Assembly: GCF_002946355.1 (NCBI RefSeq)
Contig: NZ_PKOZ01000003.1
Location: 1-64,000 of the forward strand
Direction: 5' to 3'
DNA: 64,000 nt
DNA from: Pradoshia eiseniae
GTDB lineage: Bacteria; Bacillota; Bacilli; Bacillales; Pradoshiaceae
Below, in pieces: positions 7,225 through 15,627 of this stretch. A model generated the notes under the pieces. It saw only the letters and a list, made by a program, of their open reading frames with translations. It was not told the origin of the DNA and did no database searches. Positions within the stretch are counted from its first letter, which is position 1, and each line of letters starts with the position of its first letter. Position numbers and translations under genes: made by a program.

Positions 7225-7333
7225 TAAATCCCCCTTATATAAGGTAATCTCCGTCCAAACTCACTACCTATAATATACCTTTTTTCGCAACTACAAAAAG
7301 AGTTCTAAATTGCAGCCATGAACGCCTATTAAT

Positions 7334-7903
7334 TCAATATACACAATTGATTCTCTTTCTTTCATCCTCAATAAAGTCATAAACAGCTACTATTTCTTCG
7401 TCATAGTCGTTTTCGATTTCAAAATACCTGACACCAGCTTGCAAACATTGTGCTTTAAATTCTTTATGTTCCTTGATTAGCTCATTTATCGTTCTTTCTT
7501 CTGGCCATATACGGCGTTCAATTACATTCCTATACTTCACTATTCCTGTATCAAAGTTTTCTCGAATATAATTCTCCGAAAAACCAATGAAGACGGGAAT
7601 GATCCTTTCGGAATAATCCGCATCAAAGTCCTTTACATAGTCAGGCGATAGATAACATCCTTCAATAACGATATGCTGCTCATTCTCGATATTTGTCATT
7701 ATAATCCCTTTTACGATTGGCCAGAGCTGATCCCCAATGACTTTGCTGCTATCTAGCGGGGTGAATTCGCAGTTCTTACCACCTCTATAGATACCCATTT
7801 TTAAATGGTCTATGGATAGATAAGGGATATGATACTTTTCTAGTAACTTCTGAGCCATCAAGGTCTTGCCGATACTGCTTACACCGCTTATTAAAATAAT
7901 CAT
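7334..7903 (-). CDS. P-loop kinase-like protein
   Basis: 189 residues. The Walker A motif GVSSIGKT sits at residues 7-14 of an AAA/adenylate-kinase-like P-loop fold. It is followed by the substrate-side segment SIDHLKMGIYRGG, a central IVIEGCYLSP strand equivalent to Walker B, and an Arg-rich lid (VIERRIWPEERTINEL). The architecture fits small-molecule kinases such as the 2-phosphoglycerate kinase or zeta-toxin-like groups, and the substrate is not determinable. ATG at 7903 lies directly upstream of the P-loop strand. Confidence 0.75.
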   Translation of the reverse strand: MIILISGVSSIGKTLMAQKLLEKYHIPYLSIDHLKMGIYRGGKNCEFTPLDSSKVIGDQLWPIVKGIIMTNIENEQHIVIEGCYLSPDYVKDFDADYSERIIPVFIGFSENYIRENFDTGIVKYRNVIERRIWPEERTINELIKEHKEFKAQCLQAGVRYFEIENDYDEEIVAVYDFIEDERKRINCVY

Positions 7904-7980
7904 ACATTGCCCCGTTCTTAATTGTTTTCAACTGAACGAATGGTTTTCATACTTATCCACTTTGCATGAAAACTTCCTCG

Positions 7981-8214
7981 TTAATATATCGTCTCATCTT
8001 GATTGCTTAATTGAATGATGAAAGGAAAAAAGATAATCAGTATTATCCCAATCGTTCCGCTTAGATAACCTAACCCCAGAAGAAAACCTCTATCTTTAAA
8101 GGACGCAAATTGTCTTGTCTTGCAATAAGGACATACTTTGCCCTTTTTAGAAAAACCGAGCAGCCACACATCTTTCATTCTCCATTTATTATGACAGTTA
8201 CTGCATCGTGCCAT
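7981..8214 (-). CDS. TIGR04104 (cxxc_20_cxxc) membrane protein
   Basis: A 77-residue protein. An N-terminal zinc ribbon has CSNC (residues 4-7) and CPYC (28-31) separated by about 20 residues, with the family motif HNKWRMKDVW. One or two membrane helices follow (46-68). Function unknown. A second member of the family is at 15264-15560. Confidence 0.8.
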   Translation of the reverse strand: MARCSNCHNKWRMKDVWLLGFSKKGKVCPYCKTRQFASFKDRGFLLGLGYLSGTIGIILIIFFPFIIQLSNQDETIY

Positions 8215-8316
8215 TTATGCTCCTCCCTCCATAAGTCAAAAATTCCGCATGACATCAAGTCTATCCCCATACCTCTGAATCTCATTTTCTACTATGTTTT
8301 GCTAGGTAAATTTCTA

Positions 8317-8688
8317 TTACCAGTGTACTTGAAGTTTATTACCATTTGGGTCATAAAAGTGGAAAAAGCGATGGCCATTATCTTCTTTTATATTCTCGAC
8401 CTTAACTTGATTATCCATTAAGTGCTGATGAAATTTAGATAATTCAGGACTTGTAAAGCCTATGCTAAATTCCTGTTTATGATCAATTGTAAAATGGGCA
8501 AATGTTTCATCCTCAGTAGGAACTAAGATAAGTAAGAAAGGTCCTTCATTTATCCTAAAAATGGCGCGCTCCTCAGTATTGTTTAGTAACTGGAGCCCTA
8601 ATACATCTCTATACCATTGTGCAGACAGTGCTAAATCTTTTACAGGAATTCTAATATAATGTACTTGTTCAATAAATGATTTACTCAT
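8317..8688 (-). CDS. VOC / glyoxalase superfamily protein
   Basis: 123 residues with two beta-alpha-beta-beta-beta modules: VHYIRIPVKDLALSAQWYRD with VLGL early, and FHFYDPNGNKLQVHW at the end. The metal-site positions are partly present (His10 in the first strand, the terminal Glu replaced by Gln in KLQVHW). Members bind or modify varied ligands including antibiotics, and none can be assigned here. Single-gene unit. Confidence 0.85.
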   Translation of the reverse strand: MSKSFIEQVHYIRIPVKDLALSAQWYRDVLGLQLLNNTEERAIFRINEGPFLLILVPTEDETFAHFTIDHKQEFSIGFTSPELSKFHQHLMDNQVKVENIKEDNGHRFFHFYDPNGNKLQVHW

Positions 8689-8873
8689 ACCCTTTGCTCC
8701 TTTGTTTAATCCGGTATCTCAATAGTTCCCGTCTATACACCTTTTCTATGTTGTTTTATTTTGTTGATTCCAGTTCTTCTAGTTAAGTCTTTTGGAATAG
8801 TTGAGTCTATTAGAATCAATGGTGATTTTATGTAAGGAATTATATTATTTTATTTCTGCTCATAATTACACTA

Positions 8874-8956
8874 TTCCTTCTTCCGCGAACCTGCCCTATA
8901 CTTCCATAAGAAATTCAACACAAAAAGGCATTCATCTTTTTCAGAATAACACCCTA
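8874..8956 (-). repeat. Repeat A copy 9
   Basis: Good copy: CCTTCTTCCGCGAACCTGCC, CATAAGAAATTCAACAC, A5 and GGCATTCATC with a weak second arm. It lies 3' of the gene at 9005-9211. The rest of 8689-9004 shows no gene. A plus-strand open frame crossing this repeat is not credible. Confidence 0.7.
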
Positions 8957-9004
8957 ATATTTGAAGAATGTTTAAATCGACTCAATTGCGGATTTTCAAA
9001 TCAC

Positions 9005-9211
9005 TTACAAACTCATTAAAAATGGCAATAGAATAGCTAAAAATCCAGCCACTAGTATGATCGTACCAAAAATCCGAGATAGTAATTTCTCGTCTCCTGA
9101 AACCCCGTTCCACAAAACAATATTCACTAGGAAGAGAGCTTTTTTCTTGAGTACCAAAAACCCGATAAAGATTAGAAAGAGCCCAATTAAGATACTGATG
9201 ATGGTTTCCAT
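9005..9211 (-). CDS. Small two-helix membrane protein
   Basis: 68 residues from ATG at 9211, with TTGGAGGTG 7 nt ahead; this overrides the longer frame to 9277. Two hydrophobic helices (about 3-22 and 46-66) flank a short soluble part NGVSGDEKLLSR. Function unknown. Confidence 0.65.
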   Translation of the reverse strand: METIISILIGLFLIFIGFLVLKKKALFLVNIVLWNGVSGDEKLLSRIFGTIILVAGFLAILLPFLMSL

Positions 9212-9336
9212 TATCCAGCACCTCCAAGATTGTGATAATCTTAAAATCCTTGCATTAATTTTAACATAATTATCCAATTAATCGTGACTTTCACAATGTT
9301 TATTATGTTAAGTGGCATAATTACATCATTTCTGTA

Positions 9337-11225
9337 ATTGAGTAGGAGGGGGCGACTAACCCCCGACCTCTCAGACCACCGTACGTACGGTCCCGTATAC
9401 GGCGGTTCAATCAAGTTGATGACGCAAGGTTTCATACCGACCTTGTAGACTTTTGAGCCCTCGGGAATACCAATAGGTATTGCCGAGGGCTTTATGTAAT
9501 ATTGGACTTTTTGAGATCCGCCAATAGCCTTTCCGACTGTTCCCCCATTCATAGGCTTGTCCTTTCGGAACACCTAGGTTCATGAGGTGCCTTATCTTCG
9601 CCTTTGGGTTCTTCCAGTTCTTCCACATGCACATTCGCAACCTTCTACGTATCCATTTATCCAGCAATCCGAAAATAGCCTTCGTATCGGCTAACGCGAA
9701 GTATCCGCACCATCCGGTTAGATACTGGTTCAGTTTCTGAATCCGGTATTCCATTGGGTAAGGCATCTTCCTGGAAGTGATTTTCCGGACCTTCTCCTTC
9801 ATTCGCTGGACGCTCGCTTTTGCGATGCGAATTTTCAGCTCTTTCGTCGATGTGAAAGTAAACCCCAGAAACTTACGTTTCCAAGGTCGGTCTACCGCTG
9901 ACTTCTTCTTATTCACTTTCAATCGGAGCTTTCCCTCAATGAATCGTTGAATGCTGGCCAAGGTTCGTTCACCTGCACGCTTGGATTTCACGTAGATATT
10001 GCAATCATCCGCATAACGTACGAATCGATGTCCCCGACTTTCTAATTCTTTATCCAATTCATCTAGGACAATATTCGAAAGCAAGGGACTTAAGGGACCT
10101 CCCTGGGGAGTACCTTTCTCCGTACTAGAGACCACCCCATCAATCATGACGCCCGCTTGTAAATACCCGCGAATCAGTTTCAATAGAGGTTTCTCGGCGA
10201 TTTTCTTCGCCAGTGTGCTCATCAGTCGGTCATGATTAACCTTATCGAAGAACTTCTCCAAGTCCATGTCTACTACCCATCTGTACCCATCTTGGATATA
10301 GCCTTTTGCTTTCCGTACGGCGTCATGGGCACTCCGGTTTGGGCGGAAGCCATAACTATGTTCGGAGAACATGGGGTCGTATATCTTCGATATCTCTTGG
10401 GCAATCGCCTGTTGAATCAAACGGTCTGTCACGGTTGGGATTCCTAGAAGCCGGATGCCGCCATCAGGTTTCGGGATTTCGACTCTTCGGACTGGCATTG
10501 GTTCGTAGGTTCCCTCGAGAATGGCTTCTCTGATGGAAGACCAATTTTCAATTAAGTGCTGACGTAGGCTTTGTACGGGCATCTCATCTACTCCATGACT
10601 TCCTTTGTTCTTTTCGACTCGCTTTAACGCGAGGAGCATATTCTCCCGTGATAGGATTTGATTCAAAAGCATCTCGTTTTACTTCCTTCCGTGAATAGCT
10701 TATCTTCTTATGCCAGTCGTCACTCCATCCTCCGGGAAGTCCCCCGCGGGATTCACCGCATCCTTCTTCTCGTGAGGTGTCTTACGTTTTCTATGGTCAT
10801 CATGACAGACTGAATGCCAAGGGCTATTCTCTCTTGATTGTTCGGTCCTTCCGAATCGTTCTAGACCGATTCGTACTATGACCTCGGCTGACTTCTGATG
10901 GTTCAGCTGCCTATCACTAGACAGGTTATGAAGGGTACTTCACATCTCCATCAGACCTCCCCGGGTAAGGGTGCACGCTTTCTCTCCATGTCCCCACTGC
11001 ATTTACTCTCTATCACCTTCGGCAGTAAGAGCTTTGTTTTGTTTAGCAAACTCACTCAATGATAGCTAGCCTTGTATGCAGTTCGTGTTCCTTGGGGCGG
11101 AGATTTGCCTCCGACTTCCTTCAGATTCCGCGTCACCACGGACACCCTTGTCTTTGGCTAACCCCTACTACTGCCTTCGAGGCTCGGGACTTTCACCCTA
11201 TAGCTTACACCCATGCCGGGCACAC
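9337..11225 (-). mobile_element. Complete group IIC intron
   Basis: About 1,889 nt from GTGTG at 11225 to ...CTACTCAAT at 9337. A structured 5' region of about 550 nt (domains I-III) precedes the maturase gene. Domain V is at about 9365-9408 (CCGTATACGG and CCGTACGTACGG stems followed by TGAGAGG). Domain VI is a GGGGG/CCCCC hairpin at 9340-9364. The short element, maturase without an endonuclease domain, and insertion 9 nt behind a terminator stem are all typical of bacterial class C introns, which home to intrinsic terminators. All parts look intact, so the intron may be active. Confidence 0.9.
9407..10672 (-). CDS. ltrA: Group IIC intron reverse transcriptase/maturase
   Basis: 421 residues, full length for class C proteins. 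Reverse transcriptase blocks are in order: GIRLLGIPTVTDR (72-84), YGFRPNRSAHDA (107-118), MDLEKFFDKVNHD (136-148), TPQGGPLSP (188-196) and the catalytic YADD (220-223). The maturase X domain follows (KFLGFTF and the RIRKL-like helices), ending in the thumb-like LNQYLTGWCGYF. There is no C-terminal HNH endonuclease. The protein helps the intron splice and insert by target-primed reverse transcription. Start ATG at 10672 follows GGAAGGAAG. Confidence 0.95.
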   Translation of the reverse strand: MLLNQILSRENMLLALKRVEKNKGSHGVDEMPVQSLRQHLIENWSSIREAILEGTYEPMPVRRVEIPKPDGGIRLLGIPTVTDRLIQQAIAQEISKIYDPMFSEHSYGFRPNRSAHDAVRKAKGYIQDGYRWVVDMDLEKFFDKVNHDRLMSTLAKKIAEKPLLKLIRGYLQAGVMIDGVVSSTEKGTPQGGPLSPLLSNIVLDELDKELESRGHRFVRYADDCNIYVKSKRAGERTLASIQRFIEGKLRLKVNKKKSAVDRPWKRKFLGFTFTSTKELKIRIAKASVQRMKEKVRKITSRKMPYPMEYRIQKLNQYLTGWCGYFALADTKAIFGLLDKWIRRRLRMCMWKNWKNPKAKIRHLMNLGVPKGQAYEWGNSRKGYWRISKSPILHKALGNTYWYSRGLKSLQGRYETLRHQLD

Positions 11226-11233
11226 TAAAAGGG

Positions 11234-11259
11234 AAAGGCAGCTAAATATAGCTGCCTTT
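11234..11259 (-). terminator. Intrinsic terminator of the tetR operon, intron target
   Basis: The perfect stem AAAGGCAGCTA-AATA-TAGCTGCCTTT is followed on the minus strand by CCCTTTTA and then at once by the intron. It terminates the ABC/TetR operon and is the apparent homing site. Confidence 0.85.
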
Positions 11260-11321
11260 AAATGTTATTTAAGTCTATTGTTATCTATAATCTCCAAAGA
11301 AAAATCCCTCTATTGAGGAGA

Positions 11322-11963
11322 TTACCCAAGACCATTCAGTATAAAAGATATGGCTTCCTCAATTTCATTTTCGCTAACCGAATGTTTATTTAGCAATGCA
11401 AAATTAGAAATAAATAATCCACCTATTACAGTGCCTAGCATTTTTAAAATTATTTCATTCGGTATATCTCTAATTTCGTCCCGTTGTTTAAACACCTCAA
11501 TCACTTTTATTAAGTGAGTGGATACAATTTCTAAAACAATGGGAAGGAATTCGTTTCTAAGTTCCTCTTTATAAAAGATTTCCTTAACGAACACCTGAAA
11601 TATTTCTCTGTTTTTTTCGAGAAAAGCACTGCGATTTGTTAAAAGAGCTCTTAAAAATTCCTCAAAAGAACGCTTATCACTCATTAGTTCCCCATAGAGT
11701 TCATCTGCCATCGTAGGGAAAAAATCTTTTAGAAAAGGAACCATTATAGATAACAATAAATTTTCCTTTGTTCCATAATGTTTGAAAATTGTTCCTTCTG
11801 CTACGCCTGCTTTTTTAGCTATTTCAGATGTTGATGTATTTGAATATCCTTTTTCCGCAAAAGAAGTGATAGCAACCTCAATAATTTTCTTTTGCTTAAC
11901 CGTTTGTTTATTGGATTTTTCAAGTATTTTAGCCATTTCATCCAGTAGATTATTATTAACCAT
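11322..11963 (-). CDS. TetR/AcrR family transcriptional regulator
   Basis: 213 residues. The helix-turn-helix spans about residues 23-70 (KKIIEVAITSFAEKGYSNTS, then SEIAKKAGVAEGTIFKHYGT), followed by an all-helical ligand domain. It is the last gene of an operon with an ABC exporter, 40 nt after the permease gene. Two TetR-type palindromes flank the operon promoter, so autorepression together with transporter repression is likely, relieved by an unknown ligand that may be an exported compound. ATG at 11963. Confidence 0.92.
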   Translation of the reverse strand: MVNNNLLDEMAKILEKSNKQTVKQKKIIEVAITSFAEKGYSNTSTSEIAKKAGVAEGTIFKHYGTKENLLLSIMVPFLKDFFPTMADELYGELMSDKRSFEEFLRALLTNRSAFLEKNREIFQVFVKEIFYKEELRNEFLPIVLEIVSTHLIKVIEVFKQRDEIRDIPNEIILKMLGTVIGGLFISNFALLNKHSVSENEIEEAISFILNGLG

Positions 11964-12003
11964 TTAAATCACCATCTTTGCGTATAGCTGTAACGCTTCC
12001 GTA

Positions 12004-13068
12004 TTATAGCTTACGATACTTTTTCAAAGCAAACAAATTTAAAATGATAAATACTGCTGCAAAAGCCAATAGAATATATAGATTACTACTAATTTCAGCT
12101 AAACTTAAGCCCTCGTACATGACTCCTTTTAATGCATCTGCTGCATAATACAACGGCATAAAGTTTGCGAATACTTGCAGCCAATCCGCCATTCCCTCAA
12201 TGGAGAAAATACCTGAGAAGAATATTTGTGGCACGATAATAATTGGTATGAACTGAATCATCTGAAACTCGGAACTTGCGAAAGAAGATAATAATATTCC
12301 AAGTGACAAGGCTACAAGAGCGATGATGACATTGATTAACATAACCGTCCAAATAGAACCAACTAAAACCATATCCAATACATTTATCGCAAATAAAACG
12401 ATTATAACTGTCTGTATTAATGCCAGTAATCCATAGCCAACAAGGTATCCTGCGACAATCTCTCCTCTTTTAATAGGGGTTGCTAATAGTCGTTCCAACG
12501 TGCCAGTTGTTCTTTCGTTTAATAAGCCTATGCCAGAGATTAAGAAAACGAAGAAGAAGACAAAGAACCCGACTAGAATAGGACTAAAGGTATCAAAAAG
12601 CTCTGTTTCACTGCTGCCATAAACATAATTTGTGTTCAAGGAATCTTGTGAGAGTAAATCACTCTGTATTGTGTTAGTCCCCATCAATTTTAATTGCTTT
12701 GCTTGAGTATCAATTTGCTTTACTTTCATTTCTAAGCTTTTCGCTATTGTCGGATCATCATTCAGTAAAGTTAAGGTTGTTTGATCGCCTTCCACTTGTA
12801 AAAAACCATCTAAATCTTTATCAAGTATCATATCCTTAACATTAGAAACATCGTTATATTCTTTTACTACGATATCTGCGTCTTCTAATTTTTCGATGAT
12901 TTGCTGATTCGCATTAGCAACTCCTAAAACAGGATCAACGGTATTTCCATTAAAGACTAGGTTCATTAGTGTTAATACTAATAATGGAGCAACAAAGAGA
13001 AGAGCCAATGTACGCTTATCTCTAAGTATTTGCAATAAAATCCTCTTAATAAGTGCTACTGTTCTCAT
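12004..13068 (-). CDS. ABC-2 type exporter permease
   Basis: 354 residues. N-terminal membrane helix (about 20-40), a soluble extracellular region of about 120 residues with heptad-like segments (MKVKQIDTQAKQLKLM), then five C-terminal helices. The ABC-2 signature NERTTGTLERLLATPIKRGE lies near 184-203. It matches the YhgE/YhaP-like single-permease exporters that pair with one ATPase. Its start overlaps the ATPase stop by 4 nt (ATGA), so the two are translationally coupled. Likely exports a drug, peptide or lipid. Confidence 0.9.
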   Translation of the reverse strand: MRTVALIKRILLQILRDKRTLALLFVAPLLVLTLMNLVFNGNTVDPVLGVANANQQIIEKLEDADIVVKEYNDVSNVKDMILDKDLDGFLQVEGDQTTLTLLNDDPTIAKSLEMKVKQIDTQAKQLKLMGTNTIQSDLLSQDSLNTNYVYGSSETELFDTFSPILVGFFVFFFVFLISGIGLLNERTTGTLERLLATPIKRGEIVAGYLVGYGLLALIQTVIIVLFAINVLDMVLVGSIWTVMLINVIIALVALSLGILLSSFASSEFQMIQFIPIIIVPQIFFSGIFSIEGMADWLQVFANFMPLYYAADALKGVMYEGLSLAEISSNLYILLAFAAVFIILNLFALKKYRKL

Positions 13069-13796
13069 TGTACTTTCCTCCCAGCACCCAAAAATACCTC
13101 ATCTAAACTATTGACATTATATTGTTCTTTCAATTGGCGAGGTGTGCCAGATGCTATGAAGGAACCATCTCTAACCATTGCGATATAATCACATTTTACG
13201 GCTTCATCCATTACGTGAGTCGTTACAATAATCGTTTTGCCTTCCTCGTTTTTCAATCTTAACAGCTCATTCCAAATACTTAACCTTAATTCAGGGTCTA
13301 TTCCCACAGTAGGTTCGTCTAATATCAAAATTTTAGGATTTTGAATTAAAGCGATTGCAAGAGATAATCGACGTTTCATACCTCCTGAGTACGCTGACAC
13401 TCTTTTATTCAGGTCTGCGGTCAATTTAACTAATTGTGCGGCATAGGTAATCCGTTTCTGTTTTTCAGTTTTGTCTAACTTAAAGAGCGATGCGAAAAAC
13501 ATAAGATTTTCTTTGCCAGTAAGTGCTTCATATAAGGCGTCTGATTGTGCCATATAGCCAATTTTTTGCAGGATATTTAAATTAGGCATTTTTTCACCTA
13601 ATAAATGAACGGAACCTTCATCAGGAAAATCCATTCCAACAATCAGCTTGATCAAGGTTGTTTTTCCTGCTCCAGAAGGCCCTATAAAACCATAGATACT
13701 ACCTTGTTTAATATCTAAGTTGATATCTTTTAATACCACTTTTTTGCCGAAACTTTTCGTGACTGCTTGTACCTGAATAGTATTCGTTTCATTCAT
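13065..13796 (-). CDS. ABC transporter ATPase
   Basis: 243 residues with Walker A GPSGAGKTT (39-47), Q-loop in GYMAQSD (80-86), signature YSGGMKRRLSLA (136-147), Walker B ILILDEP (156-162) and an H-loop in VTTHVMDEA. All catalytic positions are present. It energises the ABC-2 permease encoded immediately downstream. AAAGGAGGACTACATA precedes ATG at 13796. First gene of the operon. Confidence 0.95.
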   Translation of the reverse strand: MNETNTIQVQAVTKSFGKKVVLKDINLDIKQGSIYGFIGPSGAGKTTLIKLIVGMDFPDEGSVHLLGEKMPNLNILQKIGYMAQSDALYEALTGKENLMFFASLFKLDKTEKQKRITYAAQLVKLTADLNKRVSAYSGGMKRRLSLAIALIQNPKILILDEPTVGIDPELRLSIWNELLRLKNEEGKTIIVTTHVMDEAVKCDYIAMVRDGSFIASGTPRQLKEQYNVNSLDEVFLGAGRKVQ

Positions 13797-13817
13797 TATG
13801 TAGTCCTCCTTTCAAAA

Positions 13818-13835
13818 AGTGAGTGTTTACTCACT
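13818..13835. promoter_or_regulatory. TetR-type operator 1
   Basis: Perfect inverted repeat AGTGAGT-N4-ACTCACT placed just downstream of the -10 box, over the expected transcription start of the ABC/TetR operon. Confidence 0.75.
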
Positions 13836-13842
13836 CATGTTG

Positions 13843-13871
13843 ATTATAATTCCAAGACAGCTAATTTTCAA
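13843..13871 (-). promoter_or_regulatory. SigA-type promoter of the ABC/tetR operon
   Basis: TTGAAA (13871-13866), 17-nt spacer and TATAAT (13848-13843), near-ideal for the vegetative sigma factor. It lies between the two operators. Confidence 0.75.
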
Positions 13872-13874
13872 TAT

Positions 13875-13902
13875 AAAAAAGTGAGTTATTACTCACTTTT
13901 TT
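13875..13902. promoter_or_regulatory. TetR-type operator 2
   Basis: The core AGTGAGT-N4-ACTCACT (13880-13897) is identical in arms and spacing to operator 1 and extended by A and T runs to a 28-bp palindrome. It lies upstream of the -35 box. Centre-to-centre distance is 62 bp, near six helical turns. Confidence 0.75.
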
Positions 13903-13918
13903 CAGGTTATATATTATA

Positions 13919-13999
13919 TTCTTCTGCCGCTAACCTTCGCATTTACTAGCATAAGAAATTCAACAGAAAGCATTAATCTTCCTCTTAAATCACCGCCCC
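13919..13999 (-). repeat. Repeat A copy 10
   Basis: CTTCTGCCGCTAACCTTCGC, AGCATAAGAAATTCAACAG, AAAGCATTAATC and AAATCACCGCCCC. It follows the 3' end of the decayed LD-carboxypeptidase gene by 22 nt, which shows that the pairing of repeat and gene 3' end persists even for a dead gene. Confidence 0.7.
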
Positions 14000-14020
14000 T
14001 TGTTAGTTGAAGAATATGTA

Positions 14021-14260
14021 TTAGAATTTAGAAACTTTCAAGCTCATTTTTCTAGTATTTAAGCTAATTTCACCGCCGATTGGTTATGACATAATAGGCT
14101 GTGTATGTCCAAAATCTAACTCATAAAGCGCAGGCATATGTCTTAGTTGTGGATGCTGATCCAATATAAATTGAAGTTCTTCTTCCGTTACATTCGAAGA
14201 GTTTTGAAAGCGTCCAATGACCAATCCTTTAATCGTTCCTGCAACTTGCAATAAACACCC
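14021..14260 (-). pseudogene. LD-carboxypeptidase (peptidase S66) C-terminal remnant
   Basis: Reading frame on the minus strand gives GTIKGLVIGRFQ, EEELQFILDQHP, and ELDFGHTQPIMS, then an in-frame TAA (14084-14086), then PIGGEISLNTRKMSL to a final stop at 14021. The order KG-IGRF, ELDFGHTQPI, FPIGG is that of the S66 family C-terminus (MccF/LdcA group). The N-terminal two thirds, including the catalytic Ser, are missing and no start is present, so it is dead. Confidence 0.6.
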
Positions 14261-14280
14261 CCTCTCAATTCCACCATAAG

Positions 14281-14335
14281 ATGGATAACAGCTTCCCTCT
14301 TTTTTTCAAAACCTACAATCTATACGAAAACAGCC
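14281..14335 (-). repeat. Repeat B copy
   Basis: ATGGATAACAGCTTCCCTC...CAAAACCTACAATCTATACGAAAACAGCC, shared with copies at 25448 and 48820. It lies downstream of the HAD phosphatase gene with the terminator in between. Confidence 0.6.
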
Positions 14336-14336
14336 A

Positions 14337-14368
14337 TAAAAAAAGAAGGAATTCATCAAGAATCCCTT
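14337..14368 (-). terminator. Intrinsic terminator of the HAD gene
   Basis: Minus strand stem AAGGGATTC-TTGAT-GAATTCCTT followed by T7. Confidence 0.55.
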
Positions 14369-14447
14369 ACCTTTACGTATAAACCCGTATTAACCATTGT
14401 GTTGAGTTATGGAAGAGTTAAAAAAGGAATCCCTCCCTGCCTGGCTC

Positions 14448-15125
14448 TTATAGAACCTTCTTCTCACGTTTCGTCATTCGATTCTCCTCAACAAACTGAC
14501 AAAACTCAGGAATGGATGTGAATAAGAAATCAGGCATGGTTTTAAAATCCGATGTTTGCACGGTGCTGAACCATTGTGCAGCGACTATTGGTACACCAGC
14601 GGAAGCGCCCGCGGCCATGTCGGATTCACTGTCGCCGACGAAAAGGACCTCTGAAGCCTTGTTTTGCAAAAGCTTCATACATTTCTCGACGCCTTCCTTA
14701 TCAGGCTTTGGATTCTTCACATCATCTCCCGCGATTGTCACATCGAAATAATCATAAATGCCAAGTGCTTCTAATGAGAAGGTAAGCGCCCGTCTGCTTT
14801 TCCCCGTTACGATTCCTAGGTTGAGGTCCATTTCCTTAAACTGATCGAGCATTTGCTGAATATTCTCCAGCCCCTCGAACTCCCCGTCATGTCCCTTTTC
14901 ATAATGATCATAATAATCCTCAATCGCTTGCTCCAGCTTATTCTTATTCTTAAGATGCTTTCTTAGCAACTCATCTTCAATTGGTCCGAACAGGCGGACG
15001 ATTTCTTCATCGGACATTTCCTTGTCATCATATTTCTTGAAAACATACTTAAACGCTGCAAATGATGCAGGCAGAGTGTCCGCAATCGTTCCATCAAAGT
15101 CAAACAATATCGTTTTTAGCCGCAT
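14448..15125 (-). CDS. HAD-superfamily phosphatase (Gph/PpaX-like)
   Basis: 225 residues. Motif I DFDGTIADT (9-17) supplies the nucleophile Asp, motif II is IVTGKSRRA, motif III is Lys in NPKPDKEG, and motif IV is FVGDSESDM, with a helical cap between motifs I and II. Length and cap fit phosphoglycolate or pyrophosphate-type phosphatases, and the substrate is uncertain. ATG at 15125 directly precedes the first strand. Confidence 0.9.
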   Translation of the reverse strand: MRLKTILFDFDGTIADTLPASFAAFKYVFKKYDDKEMSDEEIVRLFGPIEDELLRKHLKNKNKLEQAIEDYYDHYEKGHDGEFEGLENIQQMLDQFKEMDLNLGIVTGKSRRALTFSLEALGIYDYFDVTIAGDDVKNPKPDKEGVEKCMKLLQNKASEVLFVGDSESDMAAGASAGVPIVAAQWFSTVQTSDFKTMPDFLFTSIPEFCQFVEENRMTKREKKVL

Positions 15126-15263
15126 CCTCCATCTTCCTCTCCTGTATATAACTCTATTCCTTCTATACCCAAACTAAAGCATGCTTAATACGGTTGCTTA
15201 GTTAAACGCTGCATTAGATGTAAAAAGCCTATCCTTCCCTTTATATCCGCTTATTAAGTTTCG

Positions 15264-15560
15264 TTAATTCGTTTTTTCTGTATTTGATAGTTCCACCCAA
15301 AAAGGATAAAGACCAATGACCAAGGGGATCAGCAATATCCAGATATAGAGAATAATCATTGAGGGGCCAAAGGAGAGATTCCATATATTTAGCAGCGTAA
15401 TCGGCAGAAACAAAATTAAGGCGCTTCTTAGCCTTGTAGCCCTCGTAATGTATTGCTTTTTCTCGCAATAGGGACAATACATTCCATTATCTAACGTAAA
15501 AGATTTCTTGAAGGTTTGCTTCCATGTCCATTTTTGGTGACAATTCTGACAAACAGGCAT
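15264..15560 (-). CDS. TIGR04104 (cxxc_20_cxxc) membrane protein
   Basis: 98 residues from ATG at 15560 (GGGAGAG ahead), not the longer frame to 15650. CQNC and CPYC are 20 residues apart around KWTWKQTFKKSFTLDNG, the textbook family spacing. Two membrane helices follow. Paralogue of the gene at 7981-8214, which has an earlier truncated membrane part. Role unknown. Confidence 0.82.
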   Translation of the reverse strand: MPVCQNCHQKWTWKQTFKKSFTLDNGMYCPYCEKKQYITRATRLRSALILFLPITLLNIWNLSFGPSMIILYIWILLIPLVIGLYPFWVELSNTEKTN

Positions 15561-15627
15561 ATGCTCTCCCTCTCTTTCTCTTCGTACTTTCTCCCTGCCA
15601 TCTGGAATGAATGGAGTTTGGAGGATT

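Noticed and set aside
8801-9019. Plus-strand open frame of 72 codons
   Set aside because: It crosses repeat A copy 9 and overlaps the 3' end of a better-supported minus-strand gene; no ribosome site.
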